A stretch of 64,000 nt of DNA, taken from positions 205,808 to 269,807 of the forward strand of contig NZ_JAKGCR010000006.1 of NCBI RefSeq assembly GCF_022668875.1, in the 5' to 3' direction. The first letter of the stretch is position 1, and each line of letters starts with the position of its first letter. Of the stretch, positions 1-8,364 are shown in pieces. This stretch comes from Domibacillus sp. PGB-M46. Lineage in GTDB: Bacteria > Bacillota > Bacilli > Bacillales > Domibacillaceae. The notes beneath the pieces were generated by a model. The model worked only from the letters and a program-made list of their open reading frames with translations. It ran no database searches and had not been told where the DNA came from. The translations under genes were made by a program, and so were the position numbers.

Positions 1-1
1 T

Positions 2-163
2 AGACTAACAGAAGCAAGTATCCAGAAACGATTAAGTGAACTAAGTATTGATGCCGTAATAGGCCTATTTAACAATTTGACTACTGAACAGAAAATAAAG
101 GCTTTTGAAGAAATGAAAGAATATTTACTTGAAAACGAAATTATTTCTTTAGGAAAAGATTAA
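2..163 (+). CDS. C-terminal end of an unidentified protein, cut by the window edge
   Basis: An open frame runs from the window edge to a TAA at 161-163 and gives about 53 residues rich in Glu, Lys and Leu, ending ENEIISLGKD, which looks helical. The start lies outside the window and I recognise no family. It is co-directional with the DUF4007 and ATPase genes, but a hairpin at 334-365 lies between, so it probably belongs to a preceding transcription unit of the same island. Confidence 0.5.
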   Translation, partial: RLTEASIQKRLSELSIDAVIGLFNNLTTEQKIKAFEEMKEYLLENEIISLGKD

Positions 164-333
164 TTTTTAGTAAGGAATTTCAGTTTTAAACTATTTGATC
201 TATTATTGTAAAGGTAATAGATTAGTGCTCCATTCGAAGTCCCTTTTTTATCAAATTGGATCGCAGAATTACAAATTAAAATTTTTAATTTGATCGTCTA
301 AATCATTTACAAAGAATCAAAAAACTAAGCAAT

Positions 334-372
334 AAGCTACACACATAGAAATATGCGTGTAGCTTCAATTAT
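334..372 (+). terminator. Hairpin terminator before the DUF4007 gene
   Basis: Arms 334-347 and 352-365 pair over 14 positions with one mismatch around a GAAA loop, followed by a T-rich tail (about 369-378). An in-frame ATG at 353 falls inside this hairpin, which argues against it being the start of the next gene. The stretch 164-333 is AT-rich and shows no gene. Confidence 0.6.
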
Positions 373-412
373 TTTTTCTGGACACGTGTCCTATCTAGAA
401 AGGCTGAAGATT

Positions 413-1279
413 ATGGGATTTGCACAACATCAAAGTTTTTATTTACGTCCGCAATGGCTGAATAAGGGGATGGACGAAATTCAAAAGGATTCTCGCTTTT
501 TTTATCAAGAGGATCATTTTGAGCGACTAGGCATTGGTAAAAACATGGCCAAGTCTGTCCGCTATTGGATGAATGCCACAAAAGTAATGAAAGATGTAAA
601 GACAACAACTACAGAACAGCATTTAACTCATTTTGGATCATTGGTTCATACCTATGACCCCTATTTGCAAAAAACATTTACTGTAGGATTGCTTCACTAC
701 TTCTTAACAACGGACGAATCTATTGCAACGACTTGGTATTGGTTTTTTAATATATTCAAGGAAGACGTTTTTGACCGCCAAACGGTCATGCTGGCGTTAG
801 AAAAATGGGTAGGTGAAACACAAGAAAAAGCTGTTTCAACCAACTCTTTAAAAAGAGATATTGATTGTTTATTTTTAACATATCTAAATAAAAATTTTGA
901 AAATGCTACTCCTGAAGATGTAATAAGAAGTCCTTTTGAGGAATTAGGACTGCTCATGCAGACGATTCGAACCAGTTACACGAAAATGCCACTGGTTGAC
1001 GCTACGCATTATGATCTTCTGTATGCAGCACTTTTAATTTACGCACAAAAGCATCATACAAACGAGTTGAGCATTAGTGATTTAGTAAATGAGCCTGAGC
1101 TATGGGGGAAAATTTTTAATTTAAACCGTAGTACAATTGTTGAAGCCATAGAAGAAATGCAAAAAAGATATCCAATTGTCTTTACTCGGACAAATCGACT
1201 GGATATTGTTCGACTGAAAAATGTTATAGAACCTCTTGATTTCATTGAGCAGTATTATAAAAAGGAGGCGGCAAAATGA
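413..1279 (+). CDS. DUF4007-type protein
   Basis: The 288-residue product opens with a FAQHQSFYLRPQWLNKG segment followed by RLGIGKNMAKSVRYW, the pattern I associate with DUF4007 proteins (FxxHxTFxLRxxWLxKG ... LGVGKNMVxSIRYW). Function of the family is not established; members recur near PAPS-reductase-like and large ATPase genes, so a role in a DNA-modification or defence cassette is an inference. I chose ATG 413 rather than the upstream in-frame ATG 353: it has an AAAGG site nine bases upstream, starts at the conserved motif, and ATG 353 sits in a hairpin. The gene ends in a 4-base ATGA overlap with the ATPase gene, implying translational coupling. Confidence 0.7.
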   Translation: MGFAQHQSFYLRPQWLNKGMDEIQKDSRFFYQEDHFERLGIGKNMAKSVRYWMNATKVMKDVKTTTTEQHLTHFGSLVHTYDPYLQKTFTVGLLHYFLTTDESIATTWYWFFNIFKEDVFDRQTVMLALEKWVGETQEKAVSTNSLKRDIDCLFLTYLNKNFENATPEDVIRSPFEELGLLMQTIRTSYTKMPLVDATHYDLLYAALLIYAQKHHTNELSISDLVNEPELWGKIFNLNRSTIVEAIEEMQKRYPIVFTRTNRLDIVRLKNVIEPLDFIEQYYKKEAAK

Positions 1280-4200
1280 AGAAATTTCAGCCAAGTATTA
1301 ACATCGTTTACGATATAGGCCGCCCAGAACTTTTTGATCAGTTTGTACCGAATATGAATCAAATCGATATCTTAACGGAGATTCTACAAGGGATCATTGA
1401 ACAAAAGCAGCAAGCTCACCTAATGATTGGACCGTATGGAGCTGGAAAATCAATGGTTGGGGCTCTGGCAGCTTCTTTAGTCTCTGCACGAAAGAATAGC
1501 AAGGACGTTAAAAATTTTCTGCAAAACGTAAAAATGGTTAATCCGGAGTCTTTTGAATTGCTTGATGAGGCGTTGTTGCAAAAGGAAGTTAAATGGGTAC
1601 CAGTTGCGATTACAGGTAAGTATGGTGACTTTGATCAAATAATTTTAGACTCCATTGTCAATGAATTGAGGAAGCAGGATATTTTTGTGTCCTTAAAGGG
1701 AGACAGTGACCAGATTTTAAAAACGGTGGCTTTGTGGAAACGTGAATACCCAAACACATATAAAAAACTTGAAGATTATGCTCGAAGAATTCATATAGAG
1801 CTGTCTGAAATGCTTTCTTATATTGAATCAGGTGATGAAGAATATATTCTTGAGTTTAAAAAAATGTATCCTCATTTAACGTCAGGTGCTGTTTTTTCGA
1901 GTGCTTCAACTATTTCTTTTACAGAACAAATGAATCATATTCTTAAGCAGCTTAACGGGAAAAAAATTGGTTTGTTTATTGTATATGATGAGTTTGGACG
2001 CTTTTTGCAGACAGTTCATCAGTCCGCTATTTATCAAACAATGCAAAGCTTGCAGGACTTGGCGGAAATGGGCAACAGATCATCAAATTTAGGTCTTTTA
2101 TTTATTACACACACGGGTCTTCGGCAATATGCTGCTTCTAATAATAATCTTTCTAGATCTGAGTTAGAACGGGTTGAAAAACGCTTTGCGAACCATCGTC
2201 TAGAAAGTGACCCTTCTCTGTTTTACCGTTCTGCTTTTAAAGTGCTAGAGGCAACACGTGAAGGAGAAGGTGGAAGTCTCTTTCTATTAAAAGATATTGA
2301 TTATTTACGAAATGAAATTATTAAATTTAACTTGTTCCCAGGTATGAAGCCATCTGAAATTGACGGTGCTATTTTAGAAGGCTGTCAGCCGATTCATCCT
2401 TTAACAATACGGATGCTGCCAGCTCTATCAAATATTCTTGGTCAAAATGACCGGACGCTCTACACCTTTTTAGCAGAAGCCGAGCAAAACTTAGAGGTTG
2501 CATCTTGGTATTATGCAGATCGTTTATTCGATTATTTTTATCCAGATGAATCAACGTTTTATTTAATTGAAGATCTTAAATTTTATCGCTTAGCCATGAG
2601 CTACCGACTAACGGAAGAATCTAAACGGATCGTTAAAATGATCACTTTAATGAATATTGCAAATCGCCCTTTCTCTATCACAAAACCATTTTTGCAATTT
2701 GCGCTTGGGATGAAAGCGGAAAGAGTAGATTATGCGATTAATGAACTTACAAATGCGAGATTAATTCGTTTTAATCGATTTGCAGATTCTTATGAATTGT
2801 ACAGCGGCTCGATTGTAGAGTTTGAAGAGCTGTATCAAGAATTCAGCCAGTCTGTTATTTTAAACGACGAGAAACGAATCATGGCAATTGATCAATTGTT
2901 CTTAAACAAGTACTATTTGCCTCATGCCTATAACAGTAAAAAAAGCATGACTCGCTTTATTGAAGCGAAGTTCAGTTGGCATGATCAGGTATCAAGCATT
3001 CAGTCAACTGGCGATGGGCTAATTGTTTACATTCTTTATCGTAATAGTGAAGAGTATCAAGATTTAATTAAAATAGTAAAGGAAGATAAAAAAGAAAACA
3101 TTCTTTTTTGTATTCCATCCCTAAATGTTGAACTTCTTCAAGAGAAAATAGATCAATATCTTTTATTAAATATGATTTTATCTGATCGCGAAAAATTAAA
3201 AGAAGATGAAAATTTAAAATCAGAAATTGAGATTCGAATCGAAAATGTAAAATACGATATTGAACAAATTTTAAAACCAATTCAACAATTTGATCCAGAC
3301 ACGTTGAGATGGATTTTTCAAGGCGAAGAACGGATGCCGTTTGAGTCAAAAGAAGAGTTAGAAGCTTTTTTAAGTGACTGGATGAACGATCGTTTTGAAC
3401 ATACATTGGAAGTGAGAAATGAAGGATTCAATAAGCGTACTGTGACAACTATGCAGAAAAAGGCAGCTATAAGCATACTAAGTATGCTGTTAAAGCCGGA
3501 TTTTAATGGTGAAATGAATATTTCAGGGTATGGACCTGATTATTTAATTTATGCAACATTACTAAAAAATCAAGATTATCAAGTAGATGAGCTAGATCGG
3601 TTGAGAAATCCCGAGATGAGACGGATGCGGGAAGATTTAATGAAACAGGTGCGGGCTCATCCAAGAGGAAAGATTTCCGATCTATATAAAATCCTTTTAG
3701 AAGATCCGTATGGCATGAGAGAGCCATTAATCCCGATTTTAACTATTGCCTTGTTAAAAGACGTCTGGGGCCAGATGGCCTTTTATGCAAATGATTTTTA
3801 TGTAAGTGAAATGAACGCAGAGCTTCTTTATCAAATTTTAGAACAACAAGTTGATTTTTATGAGTACGAAATGTATCAGTTGTCCGAAAGTACAATAAAC
3901 GCTTTAAAAGTTGTAAATGATGTATTTTTTGATCAGCAAAAGACGGTGCAGCCAGTAATCTTATTTGGGGCTTTAACGGATTGGCTCAGAAAGTTACCTC
4001 GATATACACAAATTACTGAAGAGCAAAGGCAGGATGTTCTTGCTTTTAAAGCATCTATACGACACAGTGAAACCGACCCTCTTGAGGCTGCTTATCGAAT
4101 TGAGAAATTACTCAATGATAAGAATGATGCGGAGGGATGGCTGCATCAGCTGAAAAATGAACTAGAACAACATCTAACCAATAAAAGAGATCAACTTGAA

Positions 4201-4623
4201 AATGAAGTCAGTAGCATACTGGGTGCCGAAGATTGGGCAGATTGGATTAATGAAAATCAAACATTAATTCAACAGCAGCCTGTTCTTTCAAACATGACTA
4301 AAAAAATTCAAGATGGTGAAGATTGGCTTCCTTACTTAATTGAAAAAACAGTAGGAGCTCATTTGAAAGATTGGTCAGATATTACGTATGATTCTTTTCT
4401 ATCGTCTGTTAAACAGTTAGCAGCTTCGCAAGAAGATTCAGATGTTATTAAGATTATGACGAACGATCAAACAGTAATGAAATTGCAAGAAGTAGAGCTT
4501 TCAGTTAAAGGGAAAACAGTTTATAGCAACGTGAGCCGAATTGTGCAAGCGGGTGGACGGACAATGTCGAAAGAAGAAGTGAAATACATTATGTATAAGA
4601 TATTGACCGAGCTTGATCAATAA
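1276..4623 (+). CDS. Large P-loop ATPase of a DUF4007-linked cassette
   Basis: This 1115-residue protein has a Walker A motif GPYGAGKS at residues 52-59 and a hydrophobic Walker B-like strand ending in YDEFG near 237-241, followed by an ITHTG sensor-like stretch. The rest is helical and charged without transmembrane segments or a signal peptide, so it is predicted to be cytoplasmic. Size and layout resemble the large ATPases of BREX-like (BrxC/PglY) and other modification systems, but I cannot place it in a named family. It starts in the 4-base overlap with the DUF4007 gene and has an excellent AAAGGAGG site. The pair probably acts as one complex. A strong terminator follows immediately. Confidence 0.75.
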   Translation: MKKFQPSINIVYDIGRPELFDQFVPNMNQIDILTEILQGIIEQKQQAHLMIGPYGAGKSMVGALAASLVSARKNSKDVKNFLQNVKMVNPESFELLDEALLQKEVKWVPVAITGKYGDFDQIILDSIVNELRKQDIFVSLKGDSDQILKTVALWKREYPNTYKKLEDYARRIHIELSEMLSYIESGDEEYILEFKKMYPHLTSGAVFSSASTISFTEQMNHILKQLNGKKIGLFIVYDEFGRFLQTVHQSAIYQTMQSLQDLAEMGNRSSNLGLLFITHTGLRQYAASNNNLSRSELERVEKRFANHRLESDPSLFYRSAFKVLEATREGEGGSLFLLKDIDYLRNEIIKFNLFPGMKPSEIDGAILEGCQPIHPLTIRMLPALSNILGQNDRTLYTFLAEAEQNLEVASWYYADRLFDYFYPDESTFYLIEDLKFYRLAMSYRLTEESKRIVKMITLMNIANRPFSITKPFLQFALGMKAERVDYAINELTNARLIRFNRFADSYELYSGSIVEFEELYQEFSQSVILNDEKRIMAIDQLFLNKYYLPHAYNSKKSMTRFIEAKFSWHDQVSSIQSTGDGLIVYILYRNSEEYQDLIKIVKEDKKENILFCIPSLNVELLQEKIDQYLLLNMILSDREKLKEDENLKSEIEIRIENVKYDIEQILKPIQQFDPDTLRWIFQGEERMPFESKEELEAFLSDWMNDRFEHTLEVRNEGFNKRTVTTMQKKAAISILSMLLKPDFNGEMNISGYGPDYLIYATLLKNQDYQVDELDRLRNPEMRRMREDLMKQVRAHPRGKISDLYKILLEDPYGMREPLIPILTIALLKDVWGQMAFYANDFYVSEMNAELLYQILEQQVDFYEYEMYQLSESTINALKVVNDVFFDQQKTVQPVILFGALTDWLRKLPRYTQITEEQRQDVLAFKASIRHSETDPLEAAYRIEKLLNDKNDAEGWLHQLKNELEQHLTNKRDQLENEVSSILGAEDWADWINENQTLIQQQPVLSNMTKKIQDGEDWLPYLIEKTVGAHLKDWSDITYDSFLSSVKQLAASQEDSDVIKIMTNDQTVMKLQEVELSVKGKTVYSNVSRIVQAGGRTMSKEEVKYIMYKILTELDQ

Positions 4624-4662
4624 AAAAACGCTCATCCGATTGCCGGATGAGCGTTTTTTTTA
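4624..4662. terminator. Bidirectional terminator between the convergent ATPase and PAPS-reductase-like genes
   Basis: A perfect 10-bp stem (4629-4638 with 4644-4653, loop 4639-4643) has an A-run on its left and a T-run on its right, so it can terminate transcription from both directions. Confidence 0.9.
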
Positions 4663-5544
4663 GGAATAAGAGCAAACACATGGAATTGTGTCGTCTCTTT
4701 CACTTAAATATTTTTCGATGCCATCGCGATCCATCAATTCGCGGTATTCTTTTAACGTAAAAGATTGGCTATTGCGCTTTAGGATAGAAACGTTTTTATC
4801 AAATTTCTCGCGGAACCGTTCTTCCATAGCCTCTTGTTCAGCATATTGTTCCGGCCATACTTTATATAACAAGGCGTAATGACCAAGACCACCACGAACA
4901 CAACGACCCGCACAGTTTGCATGTGAAAAGCCAAGACCATACATACGTGGCAAAGCGATTTTCCATTCATCACGGATAATTTCTTTTGTATCAAGATCCC
5001 CTTTAAATGTCTCAATCATTGGAAAACGTGTTTCAATCGGCTCGATTGGATTATGCTCATAAAAGTTTTGTAGATTGATAGCACGGTGCTGCTCATGAGG
5101 ACCAATACCAAAGTAAAGGATGGGTTCTAAGCCATGTTCATCCCGCAATTCCTCGAGATAAATAAGCGTTTGACGCACTTTTAATTCTTCAGAACATTTT
5201 GCCATACGGGAATTACCTAGGAAACGAACATCGTGAAATACTTCCTCTGGTGTTCGGCCATCAATGCGAGTTGTGATTTCCATCCCGATATATTCCGCAA
5301 CTTCTTCCATAAAACGATAATTATCGACGTCTTCCCAAAGTGTATCTGTAAAAAACAGAACACAATTTTCTTTTCCATATTTTTGTACGATATGATAAGC
5401 AACATACGCTGAAGAAGCGCCGCCACTAAACATTGCTACATGTATTGGCTTACGAACAGTAGTCACAGGGCCAGTTCCTGCTTTCAAAACACCTAATGCA
5501 GAGCGATCAGATGTTTTTTGCGTTTTGACATTATTCATATTCAA
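4660..5544 (-). CDS. PAPS-reductase-like PP-loop ATP pyrophosphatase
   Basis: The PP-loop motif SGGASS lies at residues 40-45 of a 294-residue protein. Cysteines in a KCSEEL context, in NCAGRC and in the C-terminal CVC could bind an Fe-S cluster or carry sulfur, as in DndC-type sulfur-transfer enzymes. In phosphorothioation (DndC) and type 4 BREX (BrxP) systems such proteins act in DNA modification; assignment here is by analogy only. The frame extends further upstream, but a TTG at 5544 has AGAGGTG eight bases ahead and avoids a 46-residue unconserved extension. ATG 5538 is an alternative start. It is convergent with the DUF4007/ATPase pair. Confidence 0.75.
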   Translation of the reverse strand: MNMNNVKTQKTSDRSALGVLKAGTGPVTTVRKPIHVAMFSGGASSAYVAYHIVQKYGKENCVLFFTDTLWEDVDNYRFMEEVAEYIGMEITTRIDGRTPEEVFHDVRFLGNSRMAKCSEELKVRQTLIYLEELRDEHGLEPILYFGIGPHEQHRAINLQNFYEHNPIEPIETRFPMIETFKGDLDTKEIIRDEWKIALPRMYGLGFSHANCAGRCVRGGLGHYALLYKVWPEQYAEQEAMEERFREKFDKNVSILKRNSQSFTLKEYRELMDRDGIEKYLSERDDTIPCVCSYS

Positions 5545-5669
5545 ACTCTTGACACCTCTTTTAAAAATGCTGAACTTATTTACAGTATAGTTAAGTATAG
5601 CATCTTTAGATAGGTAATAAAGAAAATTGCTTGATTTTGTCATTATTAATACAGAAAGTAGGAGCTTAT

Positions 5670-5945
5670 GTGAACGAAACAACTAGTTTAGTCGCTGAAA
5701 TCATAGAATCCTTAAAAGAACTCGGTGGAACGGGCACACTTGATGAGATTTACCGCAAAGTAGAGCAGTGAAATCGAGTAGATTTGACAATTTATGTGGA
5801 TTGGCAATCAAGAGTATGGACTACTATTTATGACCATTCCTCGGATACAGAACGTTTCAATGGACAGAAACAAGATTTGTTTCGATTAGCAGGCCGTAAA
5901 GGAAAAGGAATTTGGCAGCTGAATCGTAAAAATAACTATGAATGA
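5670..5945 (+). pseudogene. Winged-helix/HTH domain gene interrupted by an in-frame TGA
   Basis: A GTG at 5670 with GGAG five bases upstream opens a frame reading ELGGTGTLDEIYRKVEQ, then a TGA at 5769-5771, then continues in the same frame through SSDTERFNGQKQDLF and GRKGKGIWQLN to a stop at 5943-5945. The pattern GGxGTLxEIYxxV ... SSDxxxFNGxxDLF ... GKGxW is typical of the small winged-helix domain often attached to or near restriction endonucleases. A single CGA-to-TGA change would explain the stop. It is divergent from the PAPS-reductase-like gene. Recoding of the TGA is possible but unlikely. Confidence 0.7.
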
Positions 5946-5951
5946 AATCAG

Positions 5952-5976
5952 AGCCGGCGCCGAGCTGGCTTTTTTT
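5952..5976 (+). terminator. Terminator after the winged-helix pseudogene
   Basis: A 7-bp GC-rich stem with one G-T pair (5952-5958 with 5964-5970) and a GCCGA loop is followed by a T-run. Confidence 0.7.
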
Positions 5977-6362
5977 GTTGGAGAATCGTTTAAGGGCACG
6001 ATACAGCTAGATAAATTTAATCTACATGGTTTATAAAATGGGAAAATAAGTATTTAAATTATGGAAATGGGATATTATATCCATAAAGTAAGTCAGTTCT
6101 TTTGACCCCTGCAAAAAATAATATTCACTTTACAGTTCTTTTACAAAACAGGGGACTTAATGGATAAAATCAGAGAAACTCCATCTTTTTCCTTTCGTCA
6201 GCGAGGAGTATAACAAAGGGTGTCGAAGCGGGCAAATTTAAGCTGAAATTTGTCGTTTTTGCCTTTACAATTGGCCCTTTTTGTAGGTATTTACACTCAT
6301 TCATTCACACGCTACGATGGTCATGCCCTTAAGGAGTACCCGGGGCTGGCGCCAGCTTTGGA
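5977..6362. other. Intergenic stretch without a gene; one hairpin
   Basis: I see no coding frame here. An imperfect hairpin (6231-6239 with 6246-6254) followed by GTTTTT could be a weak terminator. An AAGGAG at 6331-6336 is too far from the next start to serve it. No convincing promoter was found. Confidence 0.4.
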
Positions 6363-6857
6363 TTGGATGTTTCCATGTTATTTGAACAACTCGCGCAGCA
6401 ATACAATCCGATGATTCACCGCATCATGAACAAGCTGCATATTTACAAAAACAAAGAGGATTTTCATCAGGTGGGGCTGATTGCCCTGTGGGAGGCACAT
6501 ACACGATTCGATGCGTCAAAAGGCGAGTTTGCGCCGTATGCGTATTCGTACATTCAGGGACGCCTGAAAAATGCTCTAACAAAAGATGCCACGTTCAGTG
6601 ACGAAACGGTCTTGACCGGCCAATCGGAATTGTTTGAAGGCGTGGATCCGGAGCCAACACCGGAGTCCGCGGCGCTTGTTCAGTTATGCGGGGAAGGGCT
6701 CGATGGCCGGGCGGGGGAATGGTTTCGCCTATCTGTGATCAAAGGCTTATCGAATCCGGACATCGCCAGAAAATGCGGTGTGACGCCGGCCGCTGTCCGG
6801 AAATGGCAGCAGGCCGCAATCAAGCAATTGCAGGACGCGTTCAGCGACAGTGAGTAA
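6363..6857 (+). CDS. Small sigma-70-family factor
   Basis: The 164-residue protein has a region-2-like N-terminal half (YNPMIHRIMNKL ... FHQVGLIALWEAHTRFDASKGEFAPYAYSYIQGRL) and a C-terminal region-4 HTH (LSVIKGLSNPDIARKCGVTPAAVRKWQQAAIKQL). It should recruit RNA polymerase to a small regulon and is close in size to YvrI/ComX-type or phage-like sigma factors. No anti-sigma gene is adjacent. The start is uncertain: the TTG at 6363 lacks a good Shine-Dalgarno and the in-frame ATG at 6375 is an alternative. Confidence 0.8.
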   Translation: MDVSMLFEQLAQQYNPMIHRIMNKLHIYKNKEDFHQVGLIALWEAHTRFDASKGEFAPYAYSYIQGRLKNALTKDATFSDETVLTGQSELFEGVDPEPTPESAALVQLCGEGLDGRAGEWFRLSVIKGLSNPDIARKCGVTPAAVRKWQQAAIKQLQDAFSDSE

Positions 6858-7032
6858 ATAGACCCGTTTATGCAGGGGGAGGCTGCCCGGAACGATAGGT
6901 GAAAGGCAGGACAGATTTTACACATTTCTTTTTTAACAGATTCGAGTCTTGAATCTTATATGACCGGAATATACTTTATACGGTGGCCTTTTAACCGTTT
7001 ATCAGGAGCAAGGTCTAAAAATGGCAGGAAAC

Positions 7033-7049
7033 AAGGAGGGATCCATATA
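7033..7049 (+). promoter_or_regulatory. Ribosome-binding site followed by an ATA in start position
   Basis: AAGGAGGG at 7033-7040 is followed after six bases by ATA (7047-7049), AAA, GCG, exactly where family members begin with MKAIV. No ATG, GTG or TTG in frame stands at a workable distance from this site. Confidence 0.6.
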
Positions 7050-8015
7050 AAAGCGATTGTCTGTTCCAAATACGGGACGCCGGATGTTCTGCAATTCACC
7101 GAGGTAGAGAAGCCTGTTCCAAAGGACAATGAAGTGCTGGTAAACATTCGTGCTGCATCGGTCAATTATGGAAATCTTGTTTTGTTGAAAGGAGAACCGT
7201 TTCTCGCCCGCTTTGCGTTTGGCCTTTTGAAGCCGAAGCACCCGATACCTGGAGGGGATATTGCCGGCCGGGTAGAGGCAGTGGGCAGGGAGGTGAAGCA
7301 GTTTGCGCCAGGTGACGAGGTGTTTGGCGACTTGTCCGGCTGCGGCTGGGGCGGCTTCGCTGAATATGCGGCGGTACCCGAAAGGGCACTGGCGCTAAAG
7401 CCAGCCCGGCTTTCGTTTGAGGAAGCAGCGGCGGTCCCGATGGCGGGGGTGACAGCGCTGCAGGGCCTGCGGAATAAAGGGAACATCCAGCCGGGGCAAA
7501 AGGTGCTCATTCACGGAGCTTCTGGCGGGGTCGGCACATTCGCCGTCCAAATGGCCAAAGCATTCGGGGCAGAGGTAACGGGTGTGTGCAGCACGAGAAA
7601 TGTGGATACGCTGCGATCGCTGGGTGTAGACGATGTCATCGACTATACAAAAGAGGATTTTAAGACAAAAACGCAGCAGTACGATTTGATTCTGGGGGTG
7701 AACGGGCACCAGCCGCTTTCTGCTTATAAACGCGCCCTGCGTCCCGGCGGCGTTTTCGTTCACGTCGGAGGATCGGGTGCCCAGTTAACCGAAACGATGG
7801 TTCGCGGGCCCTGGATTTCTTTAACCGGAAATCGGAAAATGGGCAGCATGCTTCAAAGAGCAAGCCAAAAAGATTTAATGTATGTAAAAGAACTGATAGA
7901 AGCTGGTAAAGTAAAGCCGGTTATAGACAGACACTATACGTTAAGTGAAGTGGCTGAAGCATTTCGGTATTTTGAAGAAGGACATGCGCAAGGAAAAGTC
8001 GTTATTACGATATGA
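7047..8015 (+). CDS. Zinc-independent MDR-family NAD(P)-dependent oxidoreductase (quinone oxidoreductase-like)
   Basis: Counting from the ATA at 7047 the protein has 322 residues: an N-terminal GroES-like domain beginning KAIVCSKYGTPDVLQF and a Rossmann domain with the nucleotide motif GASGGVG at 157-163. The structural-zinc cysteines of alcohol dehydrogenases are absent, which fits quinone oxidoreductase/zeta-crystallin-like reductases using NADPH in the cytoplasm. The frame is open back to an ATG at 6960, but that start has no ribosome-binding site and would add 29 residues with no family counterpart. The true start may be a non-canonical ATA or a mutated ATG, which would lower expression. 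A terminator follows. Confidence 0.8.
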   Translation: MKAIVCSKYGTPDVLQFTEVEKPVPKDNEVLVNIRAASVNYGNLVLLKGEPFLARFAFGLLKPKHPIPGGDIAGRVEAVGREVKQFAPGDEVFGDLSGCGWGGFAEYAAVPERALALKPARLSFEEAAAVPMAGVTALQGLRNKGNIQPGQKVLIHGASGGVGTFAVQMAKAFGAEVTGVCSTRNVDTLRSLGVDDVIDYTKEDFKTKTQQYDLILGVNGHQPLSAYKRALRPGGVFVHVGGSGAQLTETMVRGPWISLTGNRKMGSMLQRASQKDLMYVKELIEAGKVKPVIDRHYTLSEVAEAFRYFEEGHAQGKVVITI

Positions 8016-8101
8016 AACATATTAGAAAAGAAGCAGCAGAGAGGATTTTACTTGTTACTTAGATGAGAAAGCCCGTGATCATGCAAGAAAAAGAGTTTGG
8101 G

Positions 8102-8128
8102 GAAGGCAGCGAACAGCTGCTTTCTTTT
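8102..8128 (+). terminator. Terminator after the MDR oxidoreductase gene
   Basis: A 9-bp stem with one G-T pair (8102-8110 with 8116-8124) and a short T-run. Confidence 0.6.
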
Positions 8129-8364
8129 CATGGACAAAAACCATAAAAAGTTCAGTGACTTTAGACGAAAAAAATCTGAACATGTTGCTTTTCAACGTTC
8201 ATAAGAAAGTTAGGGCAGAAAAATTTTTCCGAAAAAACCAATAAAATAGTCAAAAAGATTTAATAAAAAAGACCTCTTTTATTGGCGTTTAAACAAAAAA
8301 CGACAGACTTCGACAAAACGGTTTTGGTACTATGAAACTATCTTATTTAATCAGGAGGTTCATT
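8129..8364. other. Leader region of the Hsp70 block
   Basis: This AT-rich stretch holds no gene. It must carry the promoter of the 8.4-17.1 kb block, but I find no clear sigma-A, sigma-B or CIRCE-type element. TACTAT at about 8329-8334 is a possible -10 without a well-spaced -35. Confidence 0.3.

Noticed and set aside
353..412. Upstream ATG extending the DUF4007 protein by 20 residues
   Set aside because: The ATG is inside a terminator-like hairpin, lacks a ribosome-binding site and the extra residues precede the conserved family start.
5545..5682. 46-residue N-terminal extension of the PAPS-reductase-like protein
   Set aside because: No start signal at 5682; TTG 5544 has AGAGGTG at a good distance.
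6960..7046. ATG 6960 as start of the oxidoreductase
   Set aside because: No Shine-Dalgarno and the extension has no family counterpart; the strong site at 7033 points to the ATA at 7047.
8129..8364. CIRCE or other heat-shock operator before the Hsp70 block
   Set aside because: No TTAGCACTC-N9-GAGTGCTAA-type repeat is present; the only inverted repeat, at about 8178-8202, is imperfect.
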